DNA of 64,000 nucleotides, from assembly GCA_905250025.1 (NCBI GenBank), contig CAJNOJ010000012.1, forward strand, positions 124,001 to 188,000. The letters are read 5' to 3'. Shown here in pieces: positions 25,315 to 36,276 of the stretch; position 1 is the stretch's first letter, and each line of letters starts with the position of its first letter. This DNA is from Adineta ricciae (lineage: Eukaryota; Rotifera; Eurotatoria; Adinetida; Adinetidae). A program made the position numbers and the translations under genes. The notes beneath the pieces are model-generated. The model was not told the DNA's origin. It was given only the letters and a program-made list of their open reading frames with translations, and made no database searches.

Positions 25315-26827
25315 CTATAGAATCGTACAGACTTTGGCTCTTTGTGGATGAGAATGAAAGGAATTGTTCATGTTCTGTTGAGCTTTTCGTGCTCGATTTT
25401 CGATATTTACAGACATTGATCGAGCTCGTGGCGTTGTTGATTCGTCAGTCAATACTTGCTCGTACAAATCATCACGTTCCAAAGGCGTGGACTGTTTTTG
25501 CAATCGATGTAAGATAATTCTGTAAGTACCATTAACATTATCGTGCGTTGAAAGAGTTTTTTCACTAGAACTTGAGTCTTTTCTTGATTTCAAAACATCA
25601 GGTGTAATACCCAATTCTGCTAAACGAGTTTGTGCCTCGTATTCAAACGATATTCTTGATGGAGTCGAATCGTAACTTAAATTAAGTGTATATGGATCGT
25701 ATTCTTTAGGAAAATATTGCTTTGTTAACCACGTACACGAACGAATTTGTTCGATGGACCATCGTTCGAGTTTGTCGTACGATAGAAGCCCATCTAAATT
25801 CAAGGAGAAAATGATTCCAATCTGAAACTCTTGATTTACTTACTGATGAGCTCCTTGCATGGTTTAGACACATACGCAGGAATCGAGTAATTACCATCGA
25901 TAACCGCGTTTTTCAATTTCGTCAGATTTTCTCCCCGGAATGGCATCAAACCAGTCACCATAAAGTAAAGTGTCACACCTAATGCCCAAATATCAACATA
26001 GATTCCCTCGTAACTCTCATCTCGATACAGTTCTGGCGCGGCATATGGCGGACTACCGCAGAACGTGGTGAGCATTTGATGTTTTTCCGTATAAGTACTG
26101 AAACCAAGATCACCGAGTTTGATTAAACGTTGTTTGCCAAAGAAAACATTCTCACATTTGATATCACGATGAACAATGCCTTTGCTATGCTAGAAAATAG
26201 TAACAAAAGGCGATCTCATCAGTAGAAATGTCAGTGCTTTTTTACCATATGATCGACAGCGGCGGTTATTTGAGCGAACACCACTTTCGCTTCATTCTCG
26301 GGCATCTTCCCATGATCGGTTATACGTGTGTAAAGATCCCCATCAGCAGCGTATTCAGTAACAATATAGATTTCTCTATCTGTTTCAATTACTTCGTAGA
26401 TACGAATGATATTCGGATGGTGCAATTTCTCTGTCGATGTGATCTCCCGCGAAAGTAAACGTTGAGTAGTCTTATCCAATTTAGTTTTATCGAGAATTTT
26501 GATCGCCACTTTTTCTATGGGAAGAAAAAACATGAAATGAAGCGTGAACATAAAATTATTGTCTTCCTCCATACCTTTGGCGAGTAGGTGTACACCGAGT
26601 TTGACTTTTGAAAAGTTTCCTAGACCAATATTCTTCACGATACGATAAAAACCAATGCGTCGGCCAGCTTTGACTTCTTCTTTGCATCGAGCATCATTCT
26701 GTGCTTCGTAAACTAATTTCTCGTATGGACTTAAAGCTTTTTTCTCATCTTTTCCAAAGACAACATTAACACTGGTCTCTGTTGAGTTCTCTTTCATATT
26801 ACTATCGAATGAAAATATGTGTGACAT
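25315..26827 (-). CDS. NIM1K: Serine/threonine kinase NIM1 (AMPK-related)
   Basis: NIM1 is an AMPK-related kinase. The chain has AGRRIGFYRIVKNIGLGNFS (glycine loop), VAIKILDKTKLD (catalytic Lys), REITSTEKLHHPNIIRIYEV, the HRDIKCEN loop, GSPPYAAPE (activation segment end), DIWALGVTLYFMVTGLMPFR, and the NIM1-specific tail with LGITPDVL and GTYRIILHRLQ. The family signature after the kinase domain makes NIM1 more likely than MARK or SIK. The metal-binding triplet reads DLG (GDLGFST), not DFG, a substitution tolerated in active kinases. The last four residues, CTIL, fit a CaaX-like box, and vertebrate NIM1 as I recall it also ends in a CxIL form. Four or more short introns are present. Confidence 0.92.
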
Positions 26828-27024
26828 GTTTCACAAACACTTTCCTACTTACATTTGTTACTGAAGAAAATGATTTAGTTTGTAGCAGATGGTATTTAAC
26901 ATAAAATATTTGCCATCAAGCAAAAACTCGCGTTTGGAGTTTATTGGTACAAACTTTTGTTCGGCAGTCAGAACGAACGAAAAGACGTCACAGGCGAAAA
27001 AGTTTCAATGTGAGAAGTATTTCG

Positions 27025-27032
27025 TGACGTCA
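27025..27032. promoter_or_regulatory. CRE-like palindrome TGACGTCA
   Basis: A perfect 8-bp TGACGTCA, the consensus for CREB/ATF bZIP factors, about 200 bp upstream of the NIM1 start, with a partial copy (GACGTCA) at 26984-26990. Two copies within 50 bp make chance less likely, but function is inferred only. Confidence 0.4.
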
Positions 27033-27234
27033 ATCAGACAAATCTGAGTACATTCAACAACTGCATAGGCGGTGAAGTTTTACTTGAAGACACTCCGCCA
27101 CTAAGCATAGTCAAAAGAAAGAGAAAGAGTTTTATACGCCTTCCGAGAAGAATAACTTGAAAAATATCGGTATATTCCTCTCCATTTACTCGTTTCCGAC
27201 GTCGTTTTCATCATCGAAGCTTTCTTTCATGGTT

Positions 27235-27415
27235 GCTTAGGTACGAATGCAGTTCAACACACCTATGCACTTGGAGATATTTTCGAGGGCGAGTTCATAA
27301 TTTCGTTGTTAATTTGTTTTTAATCAATAAATTTCATTTGTAGAGGATAAAATTTGGCGAATTCGAACATATTTTCACGGCGATCAACTACGAATGGTTG
27401 ATCATAAAAACGATT
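27235..27415 (+). pseudogene. Possible fatty-acid-binding-protein-like fragment
   Basis: Two short frames, LGTNAVQHTYALGDIFEGEF (27235-27294) and EDKIWRIRTYFHGDQLRMVD (about 27344-27403), resemble in spacing the FxLGxEFxE ... DDxK ... GDxL core of FABPs. They are separated by about 50 bp ending in 'catttgtag' but with no good donor in the right phase, and the second frame stops soon after. I see no first or last FABP exon. It is best treated as a relic or coincidence. Confidence 0.2.
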
Positions 27416-27539
27416 GACCAGTTGTTTCTATTTTCTCCCTACCATAAACATACAACTTTTGTTTTGAATAAAATAATTTTCGAAAAAAAATTTCGTTCTA
27501 GATTTTGTTCGATTTCTATCAAAGACCAGCACACATAAA

Positions 27540-28093
27540 ATGAAACGCAATCGATTTGTCTCGTCATCCCGTCGAAAGGCTCGCAAGCGTTATTTTACTG
27601 CACCATCACATATTCGTCGTCGTTTTATGAGCGCACCGCTAAACAAAGAATTACGACGACGTTACAACGTTCGCAGTCTACCTATTCGAAAAGATGATGA
27701 AGTCGCTGTACGTATTGATTTGCAAAGAAAACTCAACAACCAATTTCTTGTTCATCCTAGATCACACGTGGCCATTTCAAAGGCCAACCATCTGGCAAAA
27801 TCACTCAAGTTTACCGTAAGAAATTCGTTGTGCATATCGAACGAATCACGCGTGAAAAAGCCAATGGTAATACCGTTCATATTGGTATTCATCCATCGAA
27901 GGTAAAAGAGTGACTTACGTGTTGCAGGAAGATATTTTGTGTTTGTTAGGTGCAAATTACAAAATTGAAATTAGATCGTGATCGACGCCGAATCTTAGAC
28001 CGTCGCTCGAAATCGAAATTAGCTGCCAAAGGCAAACATACTGAAGAAAGTATTCAACAAACATCAGGTGCACCGATGGAAACATCTTCGTAA
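27540..28093 (+). CDS. RPL26: 60S ribosomal protein L26 (uL24)
   Basis: A large-subunit ribosomal protein near the polypeptide exit tunnel. The start [20 protein letters not shown], the blocks [20 protein letters not shown] and [14 protein letters not shown], then [20 protein letters not shown] and HIGIHPSK match RPL26 closely. Two introns are present: about 27711-27762 (GTACGT...CCTAG) splits DEVA|ITRGHF, and about 27901-27950 splits HPSK|VQITKL. The C-terminal tail ([16 protein letters not shown]) is less basic than usual. The stop is at 28091-28093. KOW-domain residues around RGHFKG are intact, so the gene looks functional. Confidence 0.95.
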
Positions 28094-28596
28094 AAGCCAA
28101 GAGAAAAGATGTGCTGTTTGTTTTTCTTTTGTTTTGTATTTGTGTGTGCGATCGATGAAAATACAAACATGAAGACAAGAAAAAAAGAAGAGATAATTAA
28201 TAAACGAAAAGCAATCATTCCTCACAGGATGCAAATAAATGATTTCAAATACAAAACTATCTGTCATACGCTGCATTTTCAGGTCTAACAAACGTGTCGC
28301 TGAGACATTGTGCTAATATTTGCCGTCTGTCAGTATTTTTTCATCGTCAAACTGAGTTTTTCTCTTCTCGACATGTTCAATAAAATGACAAGACAGTTTT
28401 TTCTCTCTCAGAAGAAAGACTGCATTGTGGAAAGCAGTTGTCTCTCTATACATATACCTCCAATCAGTTTGATCTGTATCGACACTGCCCTCTATGTTCG
28501 ATACATATTTCGATTGGTTTCGTTTTTCGTTCTTTCATTGAGGTGCATCAACTGAAACAAAAACAATCATTTCTCGTTCTTTTTCCTCAATATTAT
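28094..28596. other. Intergenic, RPL26 to ATP6AP1
   Basis: A+T-rich flank with no supported gene. Short frames on both strands lack any recognisable protein character. The ATP6AP1 start follows directly without a clear splice acceptor. Confidence 0.5.
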
Positions 28597-30242
28597 ATGA
28601 TGGATCGTTCAATCTCTTTTGTTCTATTTGTTCTCATTGCGGTTTCCCTACAAAATCAGGTTCAAACGTCGCCAGTCTTACTTTGGAGCAATGTGTAAGT
28701 GAAAATTCCATGTTCTGTTCTTTCTACATTGGTCAAATCGATTGCTTTAGGGATCTACCTGAAACGTCAATCCCTCTCGGAACAATCACACCACTTGATC
28801 TGATTTCTAATTATGTCTGTAAGCTATCTAATGAAAAAATTCAATTGCATATAGTTGCTGTCGATGATGTAAGTTAATCAGAGAGGTAAAACAAGGAAAG
28901 AAATGATTTGTTTAGCTGAATAATGAAGACATTCATCGAAGTCTGAACGATAAAAAATCGATCTTAGCAGATATTAAAGTAAGGCTTGCAACTTTAGTTA
29001 CGTTTCATCACCATCCATTTTTCGTGTAGAAAACGAACAACAAACTCCGTTATTATCCTAATGTTAACGAAGATATTTATCGAACATTTACATTACTTCC
29101 TCAATCGAATAATATGAAATGTGCACATATACATTTTCAAATTGCGTCATCACAAACAGTCCAAACACTACATGATGGTTTGTAAAGAGTTTCTTTGATG
29201 AAAAGAGAGCGAACTGGCCTCTCTCTTTTCAGCAATGCATAAAATTCAAGAAACAATTACTGAAACTGGAACAAACACAGACAATGCTGTTGTTATTGCA
29301 TTGGTCGAGCACCCTACTGGCGAAGAACGCTCAGTAAGCGAAACACATATAAATGCATAATCTTCATCTGTTCTTGAACAAAAACATCTAGTCTCGTAAA
29401 CGTCGAGAAACCGTGACGGCACCAAAGAATAATATCGTCATTTCAACTAATGGAAGCTGTATGTTTTATGCGAAGAATTTAACTTGGCATGGTGGAAGTG
29501 CTACACCTGGAGTAGCTCAAGGATACGATCTCGATTACAGCACAACCACTTGCGTCCCAAATGTAAATTCCACAACTGGAAATATTACTTCAGTAAAGTA
29601 CGTGAACGTCAAATTATTGTTCTATATGAAATATCTAATATGGTACTTTATTACAGTTTGAATCTTGTTTGGGTGAATCAGAAAACACCATCGGATATTG
29701 TTCATATGACGTAAGTGGATATCCGAAACATTCTTAATATTTTCTCGATTACAATACTTTCAAGGTTGACTGCATCTCTTCTGGGTCGCTACTGGTATTT
29801 AACAAATACAACAGTGAATGGCAGTGAATATCGATACTTTGCCTATGGAATGCACAGCCGAATGGATACACCGCCTAAATATTCATATGTATGCACAACA
29901 GCTACGTTTACTCGATATGACTCAACAGGAAAATATGGTACTTACAATGCCAACAACAAATTCTCGATAAGACATTTTCAAGTAGGTCTTCTTCCTTTCG
30001 CCTCTACGAAAAATCGGACTTCTTATGTTTAGTTTCAACCATTCTATGGCAATACATCTCAATTCGGTCCTCCTAATTATTGCACATCATTCTTCACTAG
30101 CGGAATCTGGATGGGCATTACATCAAGTTTACTTTGCCTCGCAATCCTCTTGTTTGGTATCCATCGCATGATGACAATTAAATCGAATGATCGCTACGAC
30201 GATCCCAAAAGCAAACCATTAGTTATCAAAGCACAAGAATAA
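28597..30242 (+). CDS. ATP6AP1: V-type proton ATPase accessory subunit S1 (Ac45)
   Basis: Ac45 is a type I membrane glycoprotein of the V-ATPase Vo sector that guides pump assembly and acidification. The N-terminal MMDRSISFVLFVLIAVSLQN is a signal peptide. The lumenal part has many N-x-S/T sites and an internal basic SRKRRE site (about 29393-29410), a good furin-type cleavage sequence as in vertebrate Ac45. The C-terminal hallmark is PNYCTSFFTSGIWMGITSSL, followed by a membrane helix, GIHRMMTIK and an acidic short tail, DRYDDPKSKPL. Many short introns split the gene. The stop is only 143 bp before the next start codon on the same strand. Confidence 0.9.
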
Positions 30243-30301
30243 ACATTCCAGTTCGATACGTACCGGTGTATTGTAAGACGAGAGATTTCTTTTTCTTTAT
30301 T

Positions 30302-30343
30302 TAAATAAAAACTTGGCTTGGCTTGGCTTTCTTTTATTTATTA
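30302..30343. repeat. Inverted repeat around a TTGGC tandem repeat in the ATP6AP1 3' UTR
   Basis: A 9-bp arm (TAAATAAAA) and its reverse complement (TTTTATTTA) flank about 22 nt containing a three-fold TTGGC/CTTGG repeat. It sits just after the ATP6AP1 stop and before the PARI acceptor, and includes AATAAA. It is probably the mRNA 3'-end region; a hairpin is possible. Confidence 0.4.
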
Positions 30344-30385
30344 AAACAAAACATTATCTATCTTTTTCTTTTCTTTTGGCAATAG

Positions 30386-32524
30386 ATGAAGATTAGATTG
30401 ACGCTTAACAATGATAAGCAAAAAGAAGACGACCTCATCGATGTCTCGCTAGGTAAGATTGGAATTTATCAGTGGAAGATTTGAACAATTTTTCTAAGTA
30501 TAGATGCATCATCAACCATTTCATCATGGTTAATCGACTATTACTTCACAAAAATCTATTTCAATCAAGTCAAATCATCGAATAAGTCGATCCAACCGAA
30601 CAATATCATTGGTTTACATGATATGTTTATCATCTATCAAATTATTCAATCACCTTCAACATCGACGCAGTTTTTCGACTTATGTAAAGCGAAACTTTCA
30701 GATAAGAACGACGAAGTAGTGTTAGAAAGTTACAATAATTATTTAAAGCGATGTGGGTTAAAAGATATAATCGATCTGTTCCACGATTGTCGATTACCAT
30801 CATTGATCAAACAAGTGACTTTCAATATCACGAATGTCAGCAATGAACTTGAACAATTATTTTGCGATCATTTATTAGAACTTGCAATAGAGCACGAAGT
30901 TTGCAATGAACAAACGGAATCTTTTTCTTCGGACACGAAAGAAAACATCATCAAACTGTTTGATGACAAGAAAAAACATGTAGAACAAACAATTAGTAAA
31001 GTAAGTACTGCGGACGGTTCTTGTTTGACGTATGAACTCCTGTTTCTTTGCATAGAATTACATTAAGCATACTTTATGTACGTATCTTTCACTTTTGTTG
31101 GATACACGCAATGAACACGCTCTTATACATTGTCTTGCAACACCGGCGCGGATTGGTATTGAACGCCGAACGGTAGTTGAGCTGCGCCGATTGACAAAAT
31201 TACCGAAGAATGAATGTTTAACCATCTATCAAATACTCCTTTCATTTCTTCGACGCAAAGAGTTGTTATTAAGCCGACTGTCGTCCTCACAAACAGAGAC
31301 AACAACGAATGATGATGAATCGTTTGTTATATTGGATAAATATTTCAATGGGATTAAAGAATTTTTTGATTTTATTGAACAACTACAAATGATAATCGAA
31401 GAAAATGAACATCTTCGAATCGAATCAATGTAAACAGCAGATGCGGCCATTTTTCGTAGAATAATCTTTTTTTCTATTCTATTAGTGTGACGTTTCGGAA
31501 ATTGACAACGCTTATTTCCAAACAATTACGTAAGGATACATCATTTAGTCGATGTGAGACAATATTCAAAGAAACAATCGAAGAATTTGTGGAATGTTTC
31601 GAAACAACGCTCAAAGTTACTAATTGCGCGTCGCCCATTCGAGTAAGACAGTGCTACTTTAACTTCATCTCATATTGTCTCTGTTCGTAGTCGGCATCTT
31701 CGGGAGGTACACTAGCTGGCCGTCGTTTCCTTCGCTCTGTTGCTTATCTATGTGCAAAACAAACGATTCACTTACCGATACTACTACCCAACAATGACCA
31801 TTACAATAGTCCATCAACCGGATTACGAAAAGCAACAGCATTTCGACTCTTACAGTAGGTTTCCATCGACAAAGAACTCATTTTCATGATCATTTGGTTG
31901 TATATTGTAGAAGTCCGGTGACGCCGGTTGCAGTTACTGTTAAACAACCTGTTGAAATACTAACTGAGGAAAAACCGATCGATACTCCTGTTGAATCTGT
32001 GTTCATGTGGAAACAGAAGAACGAAATTCAAATGGAAGGAAATGCCACATCGAAGAGGAAGAAATTTCAGCGACGGTAAATCTCACTGCAAAAAAAGGTG
32101 TTATTTTTCAATCTGATTTGATCTCTATAGAAAATCACAACGATGCTTGGATTTATCGTCGGTCGAAGAGCAAACTTTGCATACGGATTCATTAACAAAC
32201 CATTCGACGGATTCTAATGAAAAAACGTTCTCGTCAGGCTCATCAGGTTCAGCCCGTCAACCGCTGGGAGAAATAGATGTCAGTTCGTTGATTAGCGAAG
32301 AACGTCAAGCAGCCGATAGTGAAACAAATGAGAAGAGTCAATCTCAGAAGTCACTGCCATTAGTTAGTAATGATGATCAAGAGAATCAATCGATTAACAA
32401 AAATAAACGAACGATTGCGTCAACAAATGTTGACGAACCACGTAAAAAGGCGAAGAAAACGAATGCAAAACCACTGATTGTTGGTCAAAAGATGATCACG
32501 AACTTCTTTCGTTCGAAAGCTTAA
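30386..32524 (+). CDS. PARPBP: PCNA-interacting partner PARI (PARPBP)
   Basis: PARI is a UvrD-like protein that binds PCNA and RAD51 and restrains homologous recombination at replication forks. Similarity to the vertebrate protein is clearest at NNYLKRCGLKDIIDLFHDCR (compare LKNSNMLDLIDVYQKCR) and at PARIGIERRTVVELRRLTKL through KEFFDFIEQLQMII. The C-terminal tail is Ser/Lys-rich with a basic PRKKAKK cluster and ends in a canonical PIP box, QKMITNFF (32486-32509), ten residues or fewer from the stop, as in PARI. The ATG at 30386 follows an acceptor (ttttggcaatag) directly. The N-terminal part before SWLIDYYF is short compared with vertebrates. About seven introns are present. Confidence 0.8.
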
Positions 32525-32860
32525 TTCATTTTGCTTTTTCACTTGTTATTATTGTATATTCCAATTGTCAGATACTTAGTCAGATGCGAATGTAGACAAT
32601 AGGCAAACTATTCAATTGAAATTAGCTCTTTTTTTTTCTTGTCAAAATTTTTTCTTCTGTCGTCGAAAATCTGTTTTGATTGTAATCAATATGATGAATG
32701 AAATCTATATATTTTTGTTATATTTAAAGGAAATAAAAGATAATTCATGCATACTGTAACTAGAATATAAGGGTTCACTTACAAGAATAAGTTATGCGTT
32801 GCAAAATTTATTCTCATCAAAGATGAGTAGAAAAATGTTCACCAAACAAAAAAATTGCAA
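32525..32860. other. Convergent 3' flanks, PARI and serine protease
   Basis: A+T-rich spacer between opposing stop codons, with AAATAAAA near 32731. No gene seen. Confidence 0.5.
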
Positions 32861-33826
32861 TTAAGCATTCTGATTTTCTTGAAAGAGTGAACCGATGTTG
32901 TCGGTATTGAAATGAGGACCGTGGACCTTGCCTGGTGCCAATGAATACGAGAAGCTGGTCAGCGACACTTGTTGTCCTTCTTTGGTAGCAGCATTGTATT
33001 TTTGAAGCCATGGACCACCCGATGCACCACCACCCATACCACACGTGATTTGTAAACCTTTGAAGCTAGACATTAAGAGAAGAGATTGTTTCTTCGAGCT
33101 CGAAGCACAAGTGCTCATTGTTTCGCCGTTGTTGATATTCATTGGAAAACCAAATGCATTAGTAGCTGCTGACGTCGGTGCGCCGAGAGTGATACCAAAA
33201 GCACCTGTTAGATCTTGAGCATGGCGGCCGTCTTCGTTTGTATTCAATAAAACAATGGCAACATCGTTGTTGTAATCACCTTTATCTTTCCATTGTTGTT
33301 TCGTTGCTAATTTACGCGAAACGAATGTACCAAATGGACGTTCTTTAGAGTCGTAGTCAGGGATAAATATCCAGTTTGTTGCCCATTCTTTGTTGGTGTT
33401 GTTAAATACACAGTGACCAGCTGTTACGACAGTATCTCGATTTGCGGCATTGACAACTGAGCCAGAGCATACATAAGTATTTCCGCCCATGGAAAAGAAA
33501 GCTCGGCCAGCAGCAGGTGGCGTGTTAGCACCACGCGTTTGGGGAGATGCAACACTTGGTGTCAAAACACGTTCGACTCCGATGTCTTCGTCATCTTTAA
33601 CCGAGAATACCTTTGGTGACATGCTGACCGTGGGGTGTAATGGTTTAGCCGATGCCATTCTTTCCGATGTCCAGTAATCGACGACTGATTTTACATATTG
33701 TTCTCGTGTATACCCACGAGGAATTGGTACATCGTAGCTGACATCTTGGGAGCCAGAGTTAATGGCAGCCGAATTGATGAGACCAATGAGGGCGAGAACA
33801 AGAAGGCAAATAGTAGATGGCAACAT
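32861..33826 (-). CDS. Secreted trypsin-like serine protease, single exon
   Basis: A 321-residue intronless reading frame. Residues 1-20 (MLPSTICLLVLALIGLINSA) are a signal peptide. A propeptide of about 90 residues follows. The catalytic triad is visible: His in VVTAGHCVF, Asp in NNDVAIVLL and Ser in GGGASGGPWL. The GASGGP serine motif and the short chain fit bacterial and fungal V8/streptogrisin-type chymotrypsin-fold peptidases better than typical animal trypsins (GDSGGP). Cysteines form CSGS...GHC and a late pair (TCASSS...ITCGMG). Lack of introns among intron-rich neighbours is consistent with horizontal acquisition. It is likely an extracellular digestive or nutritional enzyme. Confidence 0.85.
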   Translation of the reverse strand: MLPSTICLLVLALIGLINSAAINSGSQDVSYDVPIPRGYTREQYVKSVVDYWTSERMASAKPLHPTVSMSPKVFSVKDDEDIGVERVLTPSVASPQTRGANTPPAAGRAFFSMGGNTYVCSGSVVNAANRDTVVTAGHCVFNNTNKEWATNWIFIPDYDSKERPFGTFVSRKLATKQQWKDKGDYNNDVAIVLLNTNEDGRHAQDLTGAFGITLGAPTSAATNAFGFPMNINNGETMSTCASSSKKQSLLLMSSFKGLQITCGMGGGASGGPWLQKYNAATKEGQQVSLTSFSYSLAPGKVHGPHFNTDNIGSLFQENQNA

Positions 33827-34633
33827 CGTTTCCCGATCTTCGAATCAACTGATGCATCCGAGGCAAACAACGAATATTTATACGATTGTGAAGTCATAAA
33901 CGGTATCTTGTGATTCAGCTATAAAATCCATTGTTGCCGAATACCTCTCTCCTGATCGTATTGCAAAAACATATAATTAAGTTTTATGGGTGTGGTGACT
34001 ATCTTGATGTTTTATAGACGAACCAATTTTACGAACTTTTCAGTAAAAATATGAGTGATCTACAATCTTCGGAATTTATAACGCACTGCTAGGATGTGAC
34101 ATTGGATAAAAAGGCAAATATAAAAATGCACGATATCGTTTTAGAATAAGTCGCAGAGTACAAAAGAAATAAATAAAAAGTGCTGGATATTAATAAAGCT
34201 ACATTTTATGTGTGCGAAATAACCGGTGACCTTCAGTTTTGAAGTCAAAAGGTTACCCTAGATCTTCAACCGTTTTTATAACAGTTGATATGAGAATTAA
34301 AGCTATCAGTGGAAAAGTGTTGTTAGTGTTTAGCCGAGCTTGAAAAGTGGCGCCATCATACGGACAGTTCGTACAAATTTGATCTTTGAATCCAGATGAA
34401 AACTAACGGTAATAACTAGAAGAAATTTTCAATTTTGACCTACCAGTATCTACTATCTTGCTAGCATAAGATCAAAGATCTCTCGTTTCTAATTGGTCCT
34501 TCGTTCGTATGTATTCTTTGTTAAAATAAAAACAGTTAAATTAACAATCACACACATAACCTATTCTTCTTTCATTTATTTGTTCGCTAACTGTTCTTCT
34601 TTCTCTTGACTGTTTTTAGATTGATCGAATAAC
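33827..34633. other. Divergent promoter region, protease and CDK1
   Basis: About 800 bp between divergent start codons. It holds a TATA box for the protease (separate entry) and, at the right end, a pyrimidine tract and acceptor (ctgtttttag, ending 34619) 14 nt before the CDK1 ATG. Nothing else was recognised. Confidence 0.5.
33875..33882 (-). promoter_or_regulatory. TATA box for the serine protease
   Basis: TATAAATA on the minus strand, about 49 bp upstream of the protease start codon at 33826, which implies a very short 5' leader. Confidence 0.5.
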
Positions 34634-36013
34634 ATGCCACCTCAATTTAATATTGATGATTTCGAACGATTGAGCAAAGTGGGTGAAGGTATTGACGAAT
34701 CCACAAAAAAGAAAATTCGGGTCACTTTCATCATTCGATTCGTCTGGTTTCAGGTACTTACGGCATTGTATATAAAGTTTGTCATCGGCCAACATCACAA
34801 ATCTACGCTCTGAAAAAGATTCGATTAGAAGGCGAAGATGATGGTGTGCCGGCAACTGCTATTCGAGAAATTTCTATCTTAAAAGAACTTCGACACCAAA
34901 GTATTGTTCAGTAAGTGAATCTTTCACCCGGTTGATCACTCGACTATTTTTTTCTTCGTCTTTAGACTTCGTGATGTGATTCTCACAGATGCTCGGCTCT
35001 ATCTAATATTCGAATATCTAGCGATGGATTTGAAGAAATATTTCGATTGTCTTGGTGAAAATGTAGATATGGACAATGCATTGATTCAAGTATAGGAAAT
35101 CTTTCGTGACCATTGAAACCATTCGGATGATTTGTAGAGTTACACCTATCAAATTCTTGATGCATTACTCTTCTGTCACTGTCGTCGAATCATTCATCGC
35201 GATTTGAAGTAGACTCTTCTGAATGAATTGAGATTTTCTCGATAATCTGCTACGTGATTTTAGGCCTCAAAATCTTCTCGTAGACACAAAAGGAATAATC
35301 AAACTTGCTGATTTTGGTTTAGCCAGAGCCTTCAGTGTACCACTTCGAATCTACACACATGAAGTAAGTAAACAAATCCTATTTTCTTAGAATTATTCTC
35401 TATGGCTCATATAGGTGGTGACTTTGTGGTATCGAGCACCTGAAGTTCTACTCGGTGCTTCACGTTATTCCTGTCCCGGTATGTAAGGATCGAATCGTTC
35501 GAAAGCATACGAATATTTTCTTTTCCGTTCAGTTGATGTTTGGTCTGTCGGTTGTATATTTGCTGAAATGTATACAAAAAGACCATTATTTCAAGGTGAT
35601 TCAGAAATCGATCAACTCTTTCGAATATTTCGGTAGGAAACACACTATCCTTTAGACATTCAGTTTCGAATTTTTTCTGTAGTACACTTGGTACACCTAC
35701 TGATGAAACATGGCCCGGTGTAGTTTCTTTACCCGAATTCAAATCATCATTTCCACGATGGAAACAAAGCAACGATCTCTCATCTTTGCTTAATGATCGA
35801 ATGCGTGATGATGCTCTTGATTTACTCCTTGTTCGTGAAACATTTTCGTCTTCTTTTTTTGTATAAGTACGCTGTCTTTTCGTTTAGAAAATGCTGGTCT
35901 ATGATCCCGTTCGACGTATATCAGCGAAACAATGTCTCAATCATCCATATTTTAGACATTTCGATCCTCAGAATTTACCTGTTCCAGCATCAATTGTTGC
36001 ACCTGTAGTGTAG
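34634..36013 (+). CDS. CDK1: Cyclin-dependent kinase 1 (cdc2)
   Basis: CDK1 drives entry into mitosis with A/B cyclins. The exons chain to [10 protein letters not shown] (with the inhibitory Thr14/Tyr15 pair), ALKKIRLE, the cyclin-binding helix [44 protein letters not shown] (activating Thr kept), [12 protein letters not shown] and [25 protein letters not shown], followed by [13 protein letters not shown], supports CDK1/2 rather than CDK5, and [20 protein letters not shown] matches CDK1 best. The PSTAIRE helix reads PATAIRE (Ser to Ala). Eight or nine short introns are present, some only about 50 nt. An acceptor lies 14 nt before the ATG. Confidence 0.92.
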
Positions 36014-36276
36014 AAGCAAAAGGCGACACGTGATATCAATCTTTATGTTAATAATCATGTCAGATATGTATTTTTTTTCTTTTTCTTTCCTATTTGATAT
36101 GTGTGTTAAATATTTCCTCTTTCATACCAACCAACACATTTTCTATATTCTTCTTTTTTTGTCACGCGTACGTATAACGTGAAAAATAATCAATGTGTAC
36201 AAAGAATGAGATATAAACTAATAAATCAGACAAATACATACGCATATGATAATGATGAATATCGATTTATTTAGTT

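Larger units (their letters stand above)
26828..27539. other. Divergent promoter region between NIM1 and RPL26
   Basis: Contains the start-side flanks of both genes. Seen in it are a perfect TGACGTCA palindrome, a second GACGTCA, a possible FABP-like coding relic (separate entries) and an acceptor (tttcgttctag, ending 27501) 38 nt before the RPL26 ATG. Confidence 0.5.
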
